Notes: generated by a model not told the origin, from the letters alone. A DNA stretch of 64,000 bases from Paradesulfitobacterium ferrireducens (GCF_017310645.1 NZ_JAFLRH010000041.1:1-64000); one strand, 5' to 3'. Counted from the stretch's first letter, positions 9,120 through 19,766 are shown. A program made the numbers and translations.

Positions 9120-9147
9120 AAAAAGGGCCTCACGGCCCTTTTTATAC
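9120..9147 (-). terminator. terminator of dapL
   Basis: Perfect hairpin: AAAAAGGGCC (9120-9129) and GGCCCTTTTT (9134-9143) around a 4-base loop. On the minus strand it ends in a T tract, 20 bases after the dapL stop. The symmetry would let it work on either strand. Confidence 0.85.
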
Positions 9148-9163
9148 ATTGATTCCGGCTTAT

Positions 9164-10336
9164 TTAGAATTCAAACTTCCCGAGGCTTTGCTGCATGCGT
9201 TTGAGCGCTTCCTGCAGCCGCTCCGTTCCAACCGTGAGTGAAATGCGGAAGTATCCTTCCCCGTACTCACCGTAGCCGTTGCCCGGAGTCACCACCACTC
9301 CCGCTTTATCCAGCACCGCCTCGGCAAAGGAAGCGGAAGTATAGCCGCGCGGCACTTGGGGCCAGACATAAATGGTTGCTTTCGTCTTGGGCAGATTCCA
9401 ACCCAGAGCATTCAAACCGTCAATCACGATATCCCGGCGTTTTTGGTAAGTCTTGCAGATCTCTTCGACGAAAGCCGGAGGGGATGCCAGGCCTGCCATC
9501 GCTGCTTCCTGCACCGCCTGGAAAACACCGGAGTCAATATTTGACTTAATCCGGCCCAGGGCTTCCACTACACGGGAGTTCCCGGCGGCCCAGCCAACCC
9601 GCCACCCGGTCATGTTATAGGTCTTGGACATGGAGTGGAATTCAATTCCCACCTCTTTCGCACCCGGGAGACTGAGAAAACTTGGAGGCTTGTACCCTTC
9701 AAAAGCAATCTCGGAGTAAGCCGCATCATGGCAAAGGATGATATCGTATTTCTTGGCAAAAGCAATAGCCTTCAGATAAAATTCCTCATCCGCAATCGCC
9801 GAGGTCGGGTTGTTCGGGTAGTTCAGGAACATAAGCTTGGCCTTGCGGGCCACATCTTCCGGGACGCTGTCCAGATCAGGCAAAAATCCGTTTTCTGCTT
9901 TCAGGGGCATCTTATACGGAACTCCTCCGGCCAGCATGGTGCCAATCCCGTAAACCGGATAGCCCGGGTCCGGAATCAGAGCAATGTCTCCCGGATTAAT
10001 GTAGCAAAAAGCGATATGGGCAATCCCCTCTTTGGATCCGATTAAAGTCACGACTTCTTTTTTAGGGTCAAGCTCTACCTTGGAGCGCTGCTTATACCAA
10101 TCCGCCACAGCCTGGCGGAACTGAAGCATTCCCACATAAGAGGGGTAGCGGTGGTTTGCTGGGTTCCGGGCAGCCTGGGTCAGGCGCTCGATAATATAAT
10201 CCGGCGTCGGCATGTCCGGATCCCCGATGCCCAGGCTAATGACATCCACTCCTTTAGCCCTGGCTGCAGAGACCTTCTCATCAATGCGGGCAAATAAGTA
10301 CGGCGGCAAGGCTTTGATTCTTAGTGCTTCTTCCAA
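9164..10336 (-). CDS. dapL: LL-diaminopimelate aminotransferase
   Basis: 390 residues of the fold-type I PLP aminotransferase family. Visible: [15 protein letters not shown], the [11 protein letters not shown] loop, and the PLP lysine in [15 protein letters not shown] (near residue 235). It transfers an amino group directly to tetrahydrodipicolinate, giving LL-diaminopimelate for lysine and peptidoglycan. The adjacent dapF, which epimerises this product, supports the assignment over a generic aspartate aminotransferase. TTG start with GGAGG 8 bases upstream. Confidence 0.9.
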   Translation of the reverse strand: MEEALRIKALPPYLFARIDEKVSAARAKGVDVISLGIGDPDMPTPDYIIERLTQAARNPANHRYPSYVGMLQFRQAVADWYKQRSKVELDPKKEVVTLIGSKEGIAHIAFCYINPGDIALIPDPGYPVYGIGTMLAGGVPYKMPLKAENGFLPDLDSVPEDVARKAKLMFLNYPNNPTSAIADEEFYLKAIAFAKKYDIILCHDAAYSEIAFEGYKPPSFLSLPGAKEVGIEFHSMSKTYNMTGWRVGWAAGNSRVVEALGRIKSNIDSGVFQAVQEAAMAGLASPPAFVEEICKTYQKRRDIVIDGLNALGWNLPKTKATIYVWPQVPRGYTSASFAEAVLDKAGVVVTPGNGYGEYGEGYFRISLTVGTERLQEALKRMQQSLGKFEF

Positions 10337-10445
10337 TGTTACTTCCTCCTCAGTTAAGAAAAATTATTATCTGCATTTAAAGCAGTAGAGCTCACATAGA
10401 CATTGAATTGCTTTTTATTTTAGGAAGAGATAATTTTTCGAATGA

Positions 10446-11282
10446 TTAACTTTGAAGGAGTTCTCCCTTAAATACATAGGCCGCCGGGCCGGTCATATAG
10501 ACGTGGTTGTCCGCCGCCCATTCGATGAAAAGGTCGCCTCCGGGCAAATGCACCGTTACAGCGCGCCCCGTCTTATCATTGAGCACCGCCGCCACAGCCG
10601 AGGCACAGGCTCCGGTGCCGCAAGCCAGTGTTGGTCCGGCTCCGCGCTCCCAGACTTTCATCGTCAGTTCCGAGTTTGAGTCAACCCGAATAAATTCCAC
10701 ATTCGTTTTCCGCGGAAACTGAGGGTGTTTTTCAATAGCAGGACCCAAACGGTCAAAATCCAAGTCCTCAAAATCATCTGCGAAAATCACACAGTGCGGG
10801 TTGCCCATGGATACCGCTGTGTAATGGATCGGTTGGCCCTCGACTTCCAAAGTGGCATTAACCACTGGTTCTCCTTGTGCCAGCACCGGAATTAGGCCCG
10901 CTTTTAAGATGGGCTCACCCATATCGACCCGTACTCCTGCGACTTCCTCACCCTCAAAATCAAGGCGTAAGCTCAGAATTCCGGCCAGGGTTTCTACGGT
11001 GATGGGGTTAACCGCAACATATCCTTTATCATGAACAAATCGGGCTGCACACCGGATGCCGTTGCCGCACATTTCCGGCTCCGATCCGTCCGCATTAAAA
11101 ATGCGCATGCGCACATGGGCAGTATTCGATGGAAGAATGACGATCAGACCGTCTGCACCAATGCCGAAATGCCGGTCGCAGAGACGGCGGGCCAGTGCCG
11201 GATAATCCATTGCCGGGGACACAGAAAAATGGTCCAGGAAGACAAAGTCATTTCCCAGACCGTGCATTTTAACAAATTCCAT
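10446..11282 (-). CDS. dapF: diaminopimelate epimerase
   Basis: 278 residues from the ATG at 11282, chosen because GGAGG lies 7 bases upstream and the family N-terminus MEFVKMHGLGNDFVFLD starts there. A longer frame to 11312 is less likely. Both catalytic cysteines are present, in EMCGNGIRCAARF and in LACGTGACASAVAA. Converts LL- to meso-diaminopimelate. It lies 109 bases upstream of dapL, probably as one lysine/peptidoglycan precursor operon. Confidence 0.95.
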   Translation of the reverse strand: MEFVKMHGLGNDFVFLDHFSVSPAMDYPALARRLCDRHFGIGADGLIVILPSNTAHVRMRIFNADGSEPEMCGNGIRCAARFVHDKGYVAVNPITVETLAGILSLRLDFEGEEVAGVRVDMGEPILKAGLIPVLAQGEPVVNATLEVEGQPIHYTAVSMGNPHCVIFADDFEDLDFDRLGPAIEKHPQFPRKTNVEFIRVDSNSELTMKVWERGAGPTLACGTGACASAVAAVLNDKTGRAVTVHLPGGDLFIEWAADNHVYMTGPAAYVFKGELLQS

Positions 11283-11554
11283 GTTCTTCCCTCCCAGTCG
11301 CCTTACTATCATACATCCAATGGCTCAGTGCCGCTAAGTATTACACCATCTTATGCAGCTCTTAGCCTTTCAGGCTGTTCCCCTACAGCTTACGCGGCGC
11401 TCACTGTTCCTGTTCAAGAATACTACGAGCATCTGCCGCCGGTCAACTGTTTGCAGGAATGTATACACGACTGCATGAAGTCTCGTTCAATGCTTGTACG
11501 CATCTTTTCTTGGGCTGCCGTTTAGACTTAACCGCAGCAATGGGTCGAATTAAT

Positions 11555-14293
11555 TTAACGCTGGGCTAGGGAAGGTTTAACACGCATCGGACGGCGCAAG
11601 AGCCGGACAAGTCCGATTAGGACCGACGGTCCCCCGGCTACGGCGAGGATTAAGCCCCACTGCCAGCCCACTAGGGCCGTGGTTTTGAAAATTGCCTGCA
11701 ACGGCGGTAAATAGATAACACTTAGCTGCATGGTTACGGAAGTCGCAACGGCTGCCACTATATAGGGATTCGAAAGCAGCCCGACTTCGAAAATTCCGCG
11801 TGTCTCCGACTTGCAGTCAAATACATGGAAGAGCTGGGAAAAAACCAGAGTGGTGAACGCCATGGTGCGCGCCCCCAGGATATCAACTCCGATGAAAAGG
11901 GCGGATACAAAGACAAACAAGGTTCCGATTCCCATAAGCGTCCCCCGAATCCCGATTTTACGGGCCAAGCCCCGGGCGAACACACTTTCACCCGGTGTGC
12001 GCGGCGGCCGGTTCATAATATCCGGTTCCGCTCGGTCGACTCCAAGCGCCATAGCCGGCAGCCCGTCCGTCACCAGGTTCACCCATAGAATCTGAATCGG
12101 GAGCAGGGGCAAAGGCAAGCCAACCAAAGTCGCCAGGAACATGGTTAAGACTTCTCCTAAGTTGCAGGAGAGCAAGTAGCGGATAAACTTGCGGATGTTG
12201 TCGTAAATGGCGCGGCCTTCCTCCACCGCCGCCACGATGGTGGCGAAATTATCATCCCCCAGGACCATGGCCGATGCTTCCTTGGTGACATCCGTTCCGG
12301 TCTTGCCCATGGACACCCCGATGTCTGCTTCCTTGACGGCGGGTGCGTCATTCACCCCGTCTCCGGTCATGGCTACCACTTGGTTGTGTTTCTTAAATGC
12401 CCGTACAATTCTCAGTTTATCCTTGGGCGTAACCCGGGCATAGACCGAAACATTCATCACTTTTTTCGCCAAATCCTCTTCCGACATGCTCTCTAAATCC
12501 GCCCCGGTGAGGATTTCCCCCGACCCTTGCCGCATGATCCCGAGTTCTTTGGCCACCGCTTCCGCAGTCAGCCGATGATCCCCGGTGATCATCACCGGCT
12601 TGATCCCGGCCCGGCGGCAGACTTGAATCGCCTTGGCCGCACTGGCGCGCGGCGGATCGATCATGCCCATGAGTCCGACGAAAGTTAACCCCTGTTCACT
12701 CCGCTCGTCCGGCGCGCCGCTTTCGGCCAGCGGCTTCTCCGCCAAAGCCAGGACGCGCAGGGCCTGTTTGGCCATCTCGTCATTGGCCCGCAGAATTCTG
12801 CGCTTGCGCAGCTCCGTTAATTCGATCCGCCCCTGATCGGTGAGTTCATGGGTACACAGCTTCAGGATGACATCCGGCGCCCCTTTGACATAGGCATATT
12901 TCCCTTTTTTGGAGCTGTACATGACACTCATGCGTTTGCGGTCGGAGTCAAACGGGATTTCCCCGATCCGCTCTTCCTTGCGCTCCAAGGTCTCGCGCCA
13001 AATCCCGGCTTTAGCCGCAGCGACCAGGAGCGCGCCTTCCGTCGGATCCCCTTCGATGCCCCAAGGTGCTTCTTTGGCTGCCGAGCGGAAGAGCCCGGCA
13101 ACTTGAACCCCTTTCTTGGTCAGTTTGGAGTTATTGCACAAGGCCGAGATTTTAAGCGCTTCACGCAGGGGCTCTCCTTCTCTGCCCGGCTCCCCGCCGT
13201 GAAAATCCCCTTTGGGATCATATCCCTGACCCGAGACCGTAACCATTTTGCCCCCGGCAAAAATCTGCCTCACCGTCATCTCATTCTGAGTCAGCGTCCC
13301 GGTCTTATCCGAACAGATGACGGTGGCACAGCCCAGGGTTTCCACCGCCGGGAGCTTGCGGATAATGGCCTGTCTCTTGACCATTCGCTGCACCCCGATC
13401 GCCAGGGCCACCGTCACAATCGCCGGCAGCCCTTCCGGAATCGCTGCGACCGCAAGCGAGACCCCGGCAAAAAACATTTTATAGAAGCCTTCCCCGCGCA
13501 AAATCCCGGTAATCACTACGACCACGCACACCAAGACGCTGATAATAACCAGCCATTTGCCAAGCTGGGCCAGGCGTTTTTGCAAAGGAGTTTCTTCATC
13601 TTCGACACTCTGGATCATCCCGGCAATGACACCCATCTCCGTCTCCATTCCGGTCGCGACCACAACCCCTGCACCCCGCCCATTGACTACAACCGTTCCC
13701 ATGTACCCCATATTCTGACGGTCAGCCATCGGAGTCAGTTCGTCCATGATGGGGGCAATACTCTTGCTTACAGGGTGGGATTCCCCAGTCAGGGCAGACT
13801 CTTCCACTTCCAGATTCACCGCCTGAATCCAGCGGATATCTGCGGGAATGCGGTCCCCGGCCTCGATCAGCACAATATCCCCGGGGACAAGCTCAGATGC
13901 CGGAATGCGCTGTTCCACCCCTTCGCGCATGACTTTCGCTTCCGGGGCCGTCAGGGAACGCAAAGATTCCATGGAACGCTCGGCCCGGAACTCCTGAATG
14001 AATCCGAGAATCGCATTAATTATGAGAATCGCCATGATGGTGATCGCATCGGCCAGCTCCCCTAGGAGCCCGGACACCACCGTAGCCGCCAGGAGCACGA
14101 GCACCATAAAGTCCTTGAATTGCCCCAGGAATAGAAAAACAGGGTGAACCCCTTTTTTTACCGCTAAGACATTTTGCCCTACTTCACTCAGGCGGCGGTT
14201 TACCTCTTTCAGATTTAGTCCCTTGCCCGGATGCACGCCCAGGGTTTTAACCACTTCCAGCCAAGGCAAGACGTGCCACGCTTGTTGCCGCAT
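11555..14293 (-). CDS. cation-transporting P-type ATPase, Ca2+ (PMR1/SERCA-like) class
   Basis: 912 residues with the standard P-type order: N-terminal cation-ATPase domain (about 1-70), actuator domain with the [10 protein letters not shown] motif, phosphorylation motif [14 protein letters not shown] (near residue 330), KGAPDVIL nucleotide-binding motif, [20 protein letters not shown] hinge, and four C-terminal membrane segments. The [15 protein letters not shown] segment in M4 and the [15 protein letters not shown] segment in M6 match Ca2+ pumps. Pumps cations (probably Ca2+, possibly Mn2+) out of the cytoplasm. Monocistronic with GGAGG before the ATG. It is divergently arranged with rqcH. 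Confidence 0.9.
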   Translation of the reverse strand: MRQQAWHVLPWLEVVKTLGVHPGKGLNLKEVNRRLSEVGQNVLAVKKGVHPVFLFLGQFKDFMVLVLLAATVVSGLLGELADAITIMAILIINAILGFIQEFRAERSMESLRSLTAPEAKVMREGVEQRIPASELVPGDIVLIEAGDRIPADIRWIQAVNLEVEESALTGESHPVSKSIAPIMDELTPMADRQNMGYMGTVVVNGRGAGVVVATGMETEMGVIAGMIQSVEDEETPLQKRLAQLGKWLVIISVLVCVVVVITGILRGEGFYKMFFAGVSLAVAAIPEGLPAIVTVALAIGVQRMVKRQAIIRKLPAVETLGCATVICSDKTGTLTQNEMTVRQIFAGGKMVTVSGQGYDPKGDFHGGEPGREGEPLREALKISALCNNSKLTKKGVQVAGLFRSAAKEAPWGIEGDPTEGALLVAAAKAGIWRETLERKEERIGEIPFDSDRKRMSVMYSSKKGKYAYVKGAPDVILKLCTHELTDQGRIELTELRKRRILRANDEMAKQALRVLALAEKPLAESGAPDERSEQGLTFVGLMGMIDPPRASAAKAIQVCRRAGIKPVMITGDHRLTAEAVAKELGIMRQGSGEILTGADLESMSEEDLAKKVMNVSVYARVTPKDKLRIVRAFKKHNQVVAMTGDGVNDAPAVKEADIGVSMGKTGTDVTKEASAMVLGDDNFATIVAAVEEGRAIYDNIRKFIRYLLSCNLGEVLTMFLATLVGLPLPLLPIQILWVNLVTDGLPAMALGVDRAEPDIMNRPPRTPGESVFARGLARKIGIRGTLMGIGTLFVFVSALFIGVDILGARTMAFTTLVFSQLFHVFDCKSETRGIFEVGLLSNPYIVAAVATSVTMQLSVIYLPPLQAIFKTTALVGWQWGLILAVAGGPSVLIGLVRLLRRPMRVKPSLAQR

Positions 14294-14400
14294 GTACCTA
14301 AGCTCCTCCTCTCATTCATACCTGATTTAGTACATGCTTATGCCTTGTCCCTAGAAAAAATACCCATGGGCTGGTATACTTAGAGGGCGAAAATTTACTA

Positions 14401-14470
14401 TTAGTATTCAGAATTCAGTAGTCAGAATTCAGTAGCGATTTCTAGCTGACTCCTGACTCCTATCAATCTT
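14401..14470. repeat. foldback intergenic repeat, copy 3
   Basis: TTAGTATTCAGAATTCAGTA and GTCAGAATTCAGTA, then GCGATTTC and CTGACTCCTGACTCCTATC. Same left arm, centre and right arm as copies 1 and 2. Lies in the divergent gap between the P-type ATPase and rqcH. Confidence 0.6.
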
Positions 14471-14494
14471 TTTCAACGAAAGGGAGTTCCCGTT

Positions 14495-16297
14495 ATGGCC
14501 CTCGACGGCGTCACACTCTACTACTTAGTCCGAGAGCTTGCACCCCAGCTTATCGGAACCCGGGTGGATAAAATCCATCAGCCGGAAAAAGAAGAAGTTC
14601 ATCTCTTGCTGCGCGGCCAAGGCAGCTCATACCGCCTCCTGCTCAATGCCAGCGCGACTGCCGCGCGCTTTCATATCACCACGGTGAATAAGAAAAACCC
14701 CGTCACTCCGCCTATGTTCTGCATGATTCTGCGCAAACACTTGGAAGGTGCTAAAATCATCGCCGTGGAACAAGAGGGGTTGGAACGGCTGATTACGTTC
14801 GTGTTTCAGAACTATAACGAGCGCGGGGATCTGGCTACGTATCATTTGCACCTGGAAATCATGGGCAAGCACAGCAACTTGATTCTCGTTGAACGAGTTA
14901 ATATTATTGACGGGCTCAAACGCTACTCGCATGCTCTAAGCCGTTACCGGGAAGTACTTCCCGGGCGCCCTTACCTCACCCCGCCCTCTCAGGGCAAGTT
15001 AGAGCCAACCTCAGACGAAGACACTTGGCGCGCCGCCCTATATGGCGAAGATAACAGAGAGGATGAGAGCGAAAACCTCAGTTCCAAGCTCACCGGCATC
15101 CTGCTTAAGCGCCTGGCCGGAGTCAGCCCGGAACTGGCGCGCGAACTGGTGCTGCAGGCCGGACTGGTCGAAGACACCCGGCTCGAACAATGCGGGGACA
15201 TCGACTTAAGCCGCCTCTTTCAGTCTTACCGCCGTTTGGCCTGTCCGCAACCGGAGAGTCCGATTGAACCTTGCCTTTATTATATGACTAAGCAGGCTTC
15301 CGCTTTTACATTTCTCCCCTTCCAGCAGTATCAAAGCCTAAGCCGCGAAAGCTTCGCCAGCCTGAATGCGTGCATTTCCCGTTTCTATGACCTTAAAAGC
15401 TCGGGCAACACCTTAGAAGCCAAACGGGGCTCCCTCAAAAAGGTGGTTCAGGAGCATCAAGCCCATCTAAGCAAAAAACTGAACATCTATGAAGAAACCT
15501 TGGCTGAAGCCCGCAGCTCCCTCGCCTACCAGAAATGGGGCGAACTCCTGACCGCCAATCTCTACCGCATCCAGCCGGGAGCCTCTGAAACCACCGTCGA
15601 AGATTACTACGAAGCCAACCTGCCCCAGCTCACGATTCCCCTCGACCCCCAGCTCACTCCCAACGAAAACGCCCAGCGCTATTACCGCCTTTATAACAAA
15701 GCCAAGGCGACGCTGAACAAAACAGAGCCGCTTAAAGAGAGCGCGCTCGCGGAGTTAAGGTATCTTGAATCTTTGCTCGTAAGCCTGGAACAAGCGGCCA
15801 GCCTGCCAGAGCTTGAGGAAATTCACACCGAACTCGCTGAACAAGGTTATGTGGCAGCTAAGAGCGGCCCCGGTCAAAGAAACAAAAAATCCGGCAAACT
15901 GCCGGACCCGGTTCCACGTTCTTATTATTCAAGCACAGAACGCCAGATTCTGGTTGGAAGAAATAACAAGCAAAACGAATGGCTTACTTTGAAAAAAGCC
16001 AAACCTACCGATCTTTGGCTCCACGTGAAAGAAATCCCCGGCTCCCATGTGATCGTGCCTTTGGCAGACGGAGAGGAATTCCCGGATGACGCCACATTGG
16101 AAGAAGCCGCAGCCCTGGCGATTTACTTCAGCCAAGCCCGGGGTTCATCCCAAGTCCCGGTGGACTACACCCATGTGAAGAATATTAAGAAACCCAAAGA
16201 AGGAAAGCCGGGTATGGTTATTTACGATAAGAACTGGACCTTATACCTCACGCCGAAGACTGAGGTGGTGGAGCGGCTGCTGGAGAGCGGGGAATAA
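14495..16297 (+). CDS. rqcH: RqcH/NFACT family ribosome quality-control protein
   Basis: 600 residues with the NFACT plan: N-terminal NFACT-N domain (MALDGVTLYYLVRELAPQL, then HQPEKEEVHLLLRG), a central helix-hairpin and coiled-coil region (about 280-430), and the C-terminal NFACT-R domain (about 460-570) with GRNNKQNEWL, DLWLHVKEIPGSHVIV and the basic VKNIKKPKEGKPGMV tail. In Bacillus, RqcH binds stalled 50S subunits and recruits alanyl-tRNA to add C-terminal alanine tails. Older annotations call it a fibronectin-binding protein. GGGAG lies 8 bases before the ATG. Confidence 0.93.
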   Translation: MALDGVTLYYLVRELAPQLIGTRVDKIHQPEKEEVHLLLRGQGSSYRLLLNASATAARFHITTVNKKNPVTPPMFCMILRKHLEGAKIIAVEQEGLERLITFVFQNYNERGDLATYHLHLEIMGKHSNLILVERVNIIDGLKRYSHALSRYREVLPGRPYLTPPSQGKLEPTSDEDTWRAALYGEDNREDESENLSSKLTGILLKRLAGVSPELARELVLQAGLVEDTRLEQCGDIDLSRLFQSYRRLACPQPESPIEPCLYYMTKQASAFTFLPFQQYQSLSRESFASLNACISRFYDLKSSGNTLEAKRGSLKKVVQEHQAHLSKKLNIYEETLAEARSSLAYQKWGELLTANLYRIQPGASETTVEDYYEANLPQLTIPLDPQLTPNENAQRYYRLYNKAKATLNKTEPLKESALAELRYLESLLVSLEQAASLPELEEIHTELAEQGYVAAKSGPGQRNKKSGKLPDPVPRSYYSSTERQILVGRNNKQNEWLTLKKAKPTDLWLHVKEIPGSHVIVPLADGEEFPDDATLEEAAALAIYFSQARGSSQVPVDYTHVKNIKKPKEGKPGMVIYDKNWTLYLTPKTEVVERLLESGE

Positions 16298-16305
16298 GAT
16301 GCGGT

Positions 16306-16462
16306 TTAACTTTTTGCTGCCTCTTTAACCGCATCCACAATTTTTTGATAACCGGTACAGCGGCAAAGATTCCCGGAAAGTCCCCTGCGAATTTCTTCAT
16401 CAGTGGGGTTTGGATTCTTATCCAATAAAGCCTTCGAAGCTAAGACCATTCCAGGCGTACAG
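16306..16462 (-). pseudogene. C-terminal fragment of a [2Fe-2S] molybdenum-hydroxylase subunit
   Basis: In one minus-strand frame, from about 16462 to the stop, the protein reads [15 protein letters not shown] and then [19 protein letters not shown]. This is the second iron-sulfur motif of a CoxS/XdhC-type subunit. The residues before CTPGM do not belong to the family (the expected CGF is replaced by other sequence), and the plant-type N-terminal ferredoxin domain is absent. The frame is joined upstream to a FAD-subunit fragment in a different frame, marking a deletion junction near 16460. Confidence 0.8.
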
Positions 16463-16718
16463 CTAAAAGCGGCGGGGCACAATCTGCGGCTGGGGAAGCG
16501 CTCTGCAGATTGCCTGCGACTGTCCCCCGGTTTCGTATTTGAGGACTCCCAACAACTGATGCAGCCATACTCAAAGCCGGACAAAACTGTTTAATAAGAG
16601 GATGCTCTTCAAGCTTAGCATGAGTGACTAAGGAGCCTATTTCTAAGATCGACTTATCCTCGTTAAATCGTATTAACTTCCACTCTTCAAGCATAGATAG
16701 GTCTACAAGCCCACTGGG
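16463..16718 (-). pseudogene. internal fragment of a FAD-binding molybdenum-hydroxylase subunit
   Basis: The minus-strand frame reads LPSGLVDLSMLEEWKLIRF, EIGSLVTHAKLE, then [17 protein letters not shown] and [12 protein letters not shown]. This is the typical FAD-binding segment of CoxM/XdhB proteins. It lacks both the N-terminal P-loop-like part and the whole C-terminal half. It is fused upstream (near 16718) to a truncated GntR gene in another frame and downstream (near 16460) to the iron-sulfur fragment. It is a remnant of a second molybdenum-hydroxylase operon, distinct from the intact one at 17.5-21.0 kb. Confidence 0.8.
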
Positions 16719-17193
16719 CAATATGGTCAACACAGAGTATTGCCGGTTTATCATCAGCAAGGATAAGGCGCTCTGCTGTAATAAGACTATCCCCTTCATT
16801 GATTAACAGCCGTTGGGCCGCCACTTGATTCGCTTGAGTAATGCTAGGTTTTACATAGGCAATGGAAGGATGATACCCAGCATCTGCGATTTCTTCAAGA
16901 AACTCCTTTTCAAGGTCCAGCCGGCAATTTACTTTCAGAACATGCTTATTGACAATCGTTCCAATTCCTCTCCGGCGGGTTATAAAACCCTCTCCTTCAA
17001 GGGATGCAAGCACATCACGTATAACTGTCCTGCTAATACCTAACTTTTGCGCAAGCACTTCTTCTGCCGGCAATTTCCCAGCTTCATCAAATGTTCCTTC
17101 ACGCAGCATGCTAAGCAAGACTTTCCGTGCGTTAGAAGATAGTTCTTCATTATCAATTTTGGGGATTTCCAGCATATGACACACCACACTCAC
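16719..17193 (-). pseudogene. truncated GntR/HutC-type regulator
   Basis: The N-terminal winged helix is intact (LPAEEVLAQKLGISRTVIRDVLASLEGEGFITRRRG, seen in two parts around residues 40-75). An effector-binding UTRA-like domain begins at about residue 90, but the reading frame leaves the family after ILCVDHI (about residue 157) and ends 11 codons later, about 80 residues short of HutC-type proteins. The DNA-binding part may still be made. Loss of the ligand domain end and fusion into the FAD-subunit fragment point to a deletion that removed the rest of the regulator and the start of the next gene. Confidence 0.75.
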
Positions 17194-17260
17194 ATTGTTA
17201 GGGTGATTGGAAGTAAGTACTAGGTAATAAGTAATAAGTAATACTCTTTTAAGTAAAACA

Positions 17261-17319
17261 AAAAACCCAGATGGAAGATTTCAGATCAAAATGAGTGAAA
17301 CCTGCCCGCCTGGGTTTTT
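17261..17319 (-). terminator. probable terminator of the molybdenum-hydroxylase operon
   Basis: AAAAACCCAG (17261-17270) and CTGGGTTTTT (17310-17319) pair perfectly. An inner ATTTCA / TGAAAC pairing shortens the 39-base loop. Minus-strand transcripts would end in a T-rich tract. It lies about 160 bases after the catalytic-subunit stop. Confidence 0.6.
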
Positions 17320-17480
17320 ATCCAAAACGCCCTAGGTACATTTTCGCTCATAGTCAGGCTATTTACGGCAGCCTGGTAGAAACTTGCGGACCATATCTCC
17401 GCGATTATATGAACTCTATGCAGTTGTAAACTTAGTTTGAGTTTAACAGAGGATTCCCGTATGGTCAATAACAAATAAAA

Positions 17481-19766
17481 TCAAAGCCTTGCAAGTTCCT
17501 GCATACCCATAAACACTTTTTCCGGAGTGATCGGAAGGCTTTGTACCCTTACTCCAACTGCATTGTATACCGCATGGGCAATGGCCGGTGCAGGAGTATT
17601 GGCAACGACTTCCCCGATGGACTTAGCGCCAAACGGTCCTGTAGGTTCAAAACTGCTCTCAAAGAAAACGCGAACCGTACCGATATCTTTGCGGCAAGGA
17701 ATCTTATACTGCATAAAAGAGTTGGTCTGCATTCTCCCTTTTTGATCGTACCTCACGTCTTCGTACAGCGCCATTCCGATTCCCTGAGCAATTCCACCTT
17801 CGGTCTGGACCCTGGCCAGGCTGGGGTTAATGACGGTACCGCAGTCCACAACGGCAACATAATCGACAAGTTCCGCTTTCCCGGTTTCCAAGTCGACTTC
17901 AACCTCGGCAAAACCGGCGACGAATGGCGGGGGCGATATTTCATTGCCATAGGTTGAATGCCCTACTAATTGCTGTCTGCCCGTTCCTAACACAGACAGC
18001 TCAGCAATCTGATACAGGCTTATTTCCTTGTCTCCCTTAAGCGTTTTGACAACATTCCCGTCCAGTTCAGCATCCTGAGCGGATACTTCCAAATACCGTG
18101 CACCCTGGGCTAGGATTTGCTGCTTTAAGTCCTCTGCCGCCTTCACAACCGCCATGCCCGCAACATAGGTGGTGCTGGAGGCATAAGAACCCGGATCGTA
18201 CGGAGAAATGTCGGTGTCTGCGGCGTTGACAATAATCTGTTCCATCGAAGTTTCTAAGACTTCGGCAGCCATTTGCGTGAGAATCGTGTCACAGCCTGTG
18301 CCCATGTCAGTAGCACCGATCAGAAGCGTAAAATTGCCATCATCATTGAGTCTTATCTCAGCGGTTGAGGTATCAATGTTGGCGATGCCCGAGCCTTGCA
18401 TCGTGACCGCCATGCCCAGTGCTCTGACCTTGTTGGGGGCAACTTGACGCACAGGGTATTTATCCTTCCACCCGATCAGTTCCTGACCTTTAAGAATACA
18501 TTGATCAAGAGTTGAGCTTCCTAAAGGATGGTTGGGGTAATTAATAAGGGTATCACCGGCTTTGACAATGTTTCTCAGACGGACTGCGGCTGGGTCCAGT
18601 CCTAATTTCTCCGCAAGTTTGTTCACGGCAGATTCGACCGCAAAGGTACCCTGGGTTGCTCCATACCCTCGGAACGCCCCCCCGGGCATCTTGTTGGTAT
18701 AGACAGCATGTCCCGTGATGCGCCGCGCTTTAGCCTTATAAAGCGGGAGTGTATATTCCCCGACACAGCCGAGCACGGTTGAGGCATGTTCTCCGTAGGC
18801 TCCTGTATCCGATAGGACTTGAAGTTCCAAGGCTTTAATCAAGCCCTCCTTATCTGCCCCCATTTTAACCTTAATGCGCATCGCATGGCGGCTGGTGGTA
18901 CAGGAAAAGGTTTCTTGTCGGTCATAGATAATCTTTGCCGGTTTCCCGGTTTTTAACGTGACCAGAGCGGCAAAAACATCGCCCCCACCGGTTTGCTTAG
19001 CTCCGAAACCCCCGCCAATCCTTGGTTTAATAACTCTGATCTTACTGGCGGGAATTTGCAGGGCTCTCGCTAATTGTCTCCGAATGTGGAAGGGAACCTG
19101 AGTGGAACTAATGGCCACAAGCCTTCCCATATGGTCAAGGTAGGTAAACGTGCGGTAAGTCTCCATCATAGCATGGGCTTGCGCTTGGGTATAATACGTT
19201 TCTTCAACGATCACATCGCATTGGGCCAATTCGCCGTCCACATCCCCGACTTCAAAGCGGTGTGAAGCCACAATATTCTTTTCCTTCTGCAAGCCTATTT
19301 CAAAGTTGGTCGAGAGGTTTTCTTCCGGGTGGACCACCGATGTATGCCCTATCGCCTTTTCAAAATCCAAGACAGGTTCAAAAACCTCATACTCGACTTT
19401 AATCAACTTCATCGCTTTGAGAGCGGTTTTTTCATCCACAGCAGCAATGATGGCTACTTCGTCCCCGACATAACGGACAATATCTTCAAGGATGAGCCGG
19501 TCATACGGAGAAGGTTCCGGATAAGACTGCCCGGCTAAGGTAAATCTGGCCTGGGGAACATCTTTATAGGTGAGGATGCACTCGACCCCATCCAGCTGCT
19601 CGGCCTTGGAGGTGTCGATGGATTTGATTTTAGCAAAAGCATAGGGGCTGCGCAGCAGCTTGACAACTAAGGCGTTTTTGAGGGCGATGTCGTCCGTGTA
19701 AACGGGTTTGCCTGTCACCAGAGCCATCCCGTCAATTTTGGAGATGCTTTGTCCTACAAATTTCAC
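17481..19766 (-). CDS. molybdenum-binding catalytic subunit, xanthine dehydrogenase family
   Basis: 761 residues, the length of the large subunit of three-subunit molybdenum hydroxylases. Visible: N-terminal FVGQSISKIDGMALVTGKPVYTDDI, the cofactor-binding IGGGFGAKQ and PGGAFRGYGATQG motifs, the domain II region TDMGTGCDTILTQMAAE, and the catalytic Glu in GPFGAKSIGEVV near the C-terminus. Catalyses hydroxylation of a heterocycle or aldehyde using a molybdopterin cofactor and passes electrons to the [2Fe-2S] and FAD subunits. Substrate not determinable (purines are the common case). Overlaps the upstream small subunit by 4 bases. Confidence 0.88.
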   Translation of the reverse strand: MKFVGQSISKIDGMALVTGKPVYTDDIALKNALVVKLLRSPYAFAKIKSIDTSKAEQLDGVECILTYKDVPQARFTLAGQSYPEPSPYDRLILEDIVRYVGDEVAIIAAVDEKTALKAMKLIKVEYEVFEPVLDFEKAIGHTSVVHPEENLSTNFEIGLQKEKNIVASHRFEVGDVDGELAQCDVIVEETYYTQAQAHAMMETYRTFTYLDHMGRLVAISSTQVPFHIRRQLARALQIPASKIRVIKPRIGGGFGAKQTGGGDVFAALVTLKTGKPAKIIYDRQETFSCTTSRHAMRIKVKMGADKEGLIKALELQVLSDTGAYGEHASTVLGCVGEYTLPLYKAKARRITGHAVYTNKMPGGAFRGYGATQGTFAVESAVNKLAEKLGLDPAAVRLRNIVKAGDTLINYPNHPLGSSTLDQCILKGQELIGWKDKYPVRQVAPNKVRALGMAVTMQGSGIANIDTSTAEIRLNDDGNFTLLIGATDMGTGCDTILTQMAAEVLETSMEQIIVNAADTDISPYDPGSYASSTTYVAGMAVVKAAEDLKQQILAQGARYLEVSAQDAELDGNVVKTLKGDKEISLYQIAELSVLGTGRQQLVGHSTYGNEISPPPFVAGFAEVEVDLETGKAELVDYVAVVDCGTVINPSLARVQTEGGIAQGIGMALYEDVRYDQKGRMQTNSFMQYKIPCRKDIGTVRVFFESSFEPTGPFGAKSIGEVVANTPAPAIAHAVYNAVGVRVQSLPITPEKVFMGMQELARL

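Noticed and set aside
11283-11554. Possible lysine riboswitch or T-box upstream of dapF
   Set aside because: No conserved riboswitch blocks and no T-box sequence could be found in the 272 bases; nothing assignable.
12848-14065. 405-codon open frame on the plus strand
   Set aside because: It lies fully antisense to the P-type ATPase, which has every family motif; the opposite frame is open only through codon bias.
17211-17250. TAAGTA repeats as a possible CRISPR or iteron array
   Set aside because: Only a few irregular copies of a 6-8 base AT-rich unit, without spacers.
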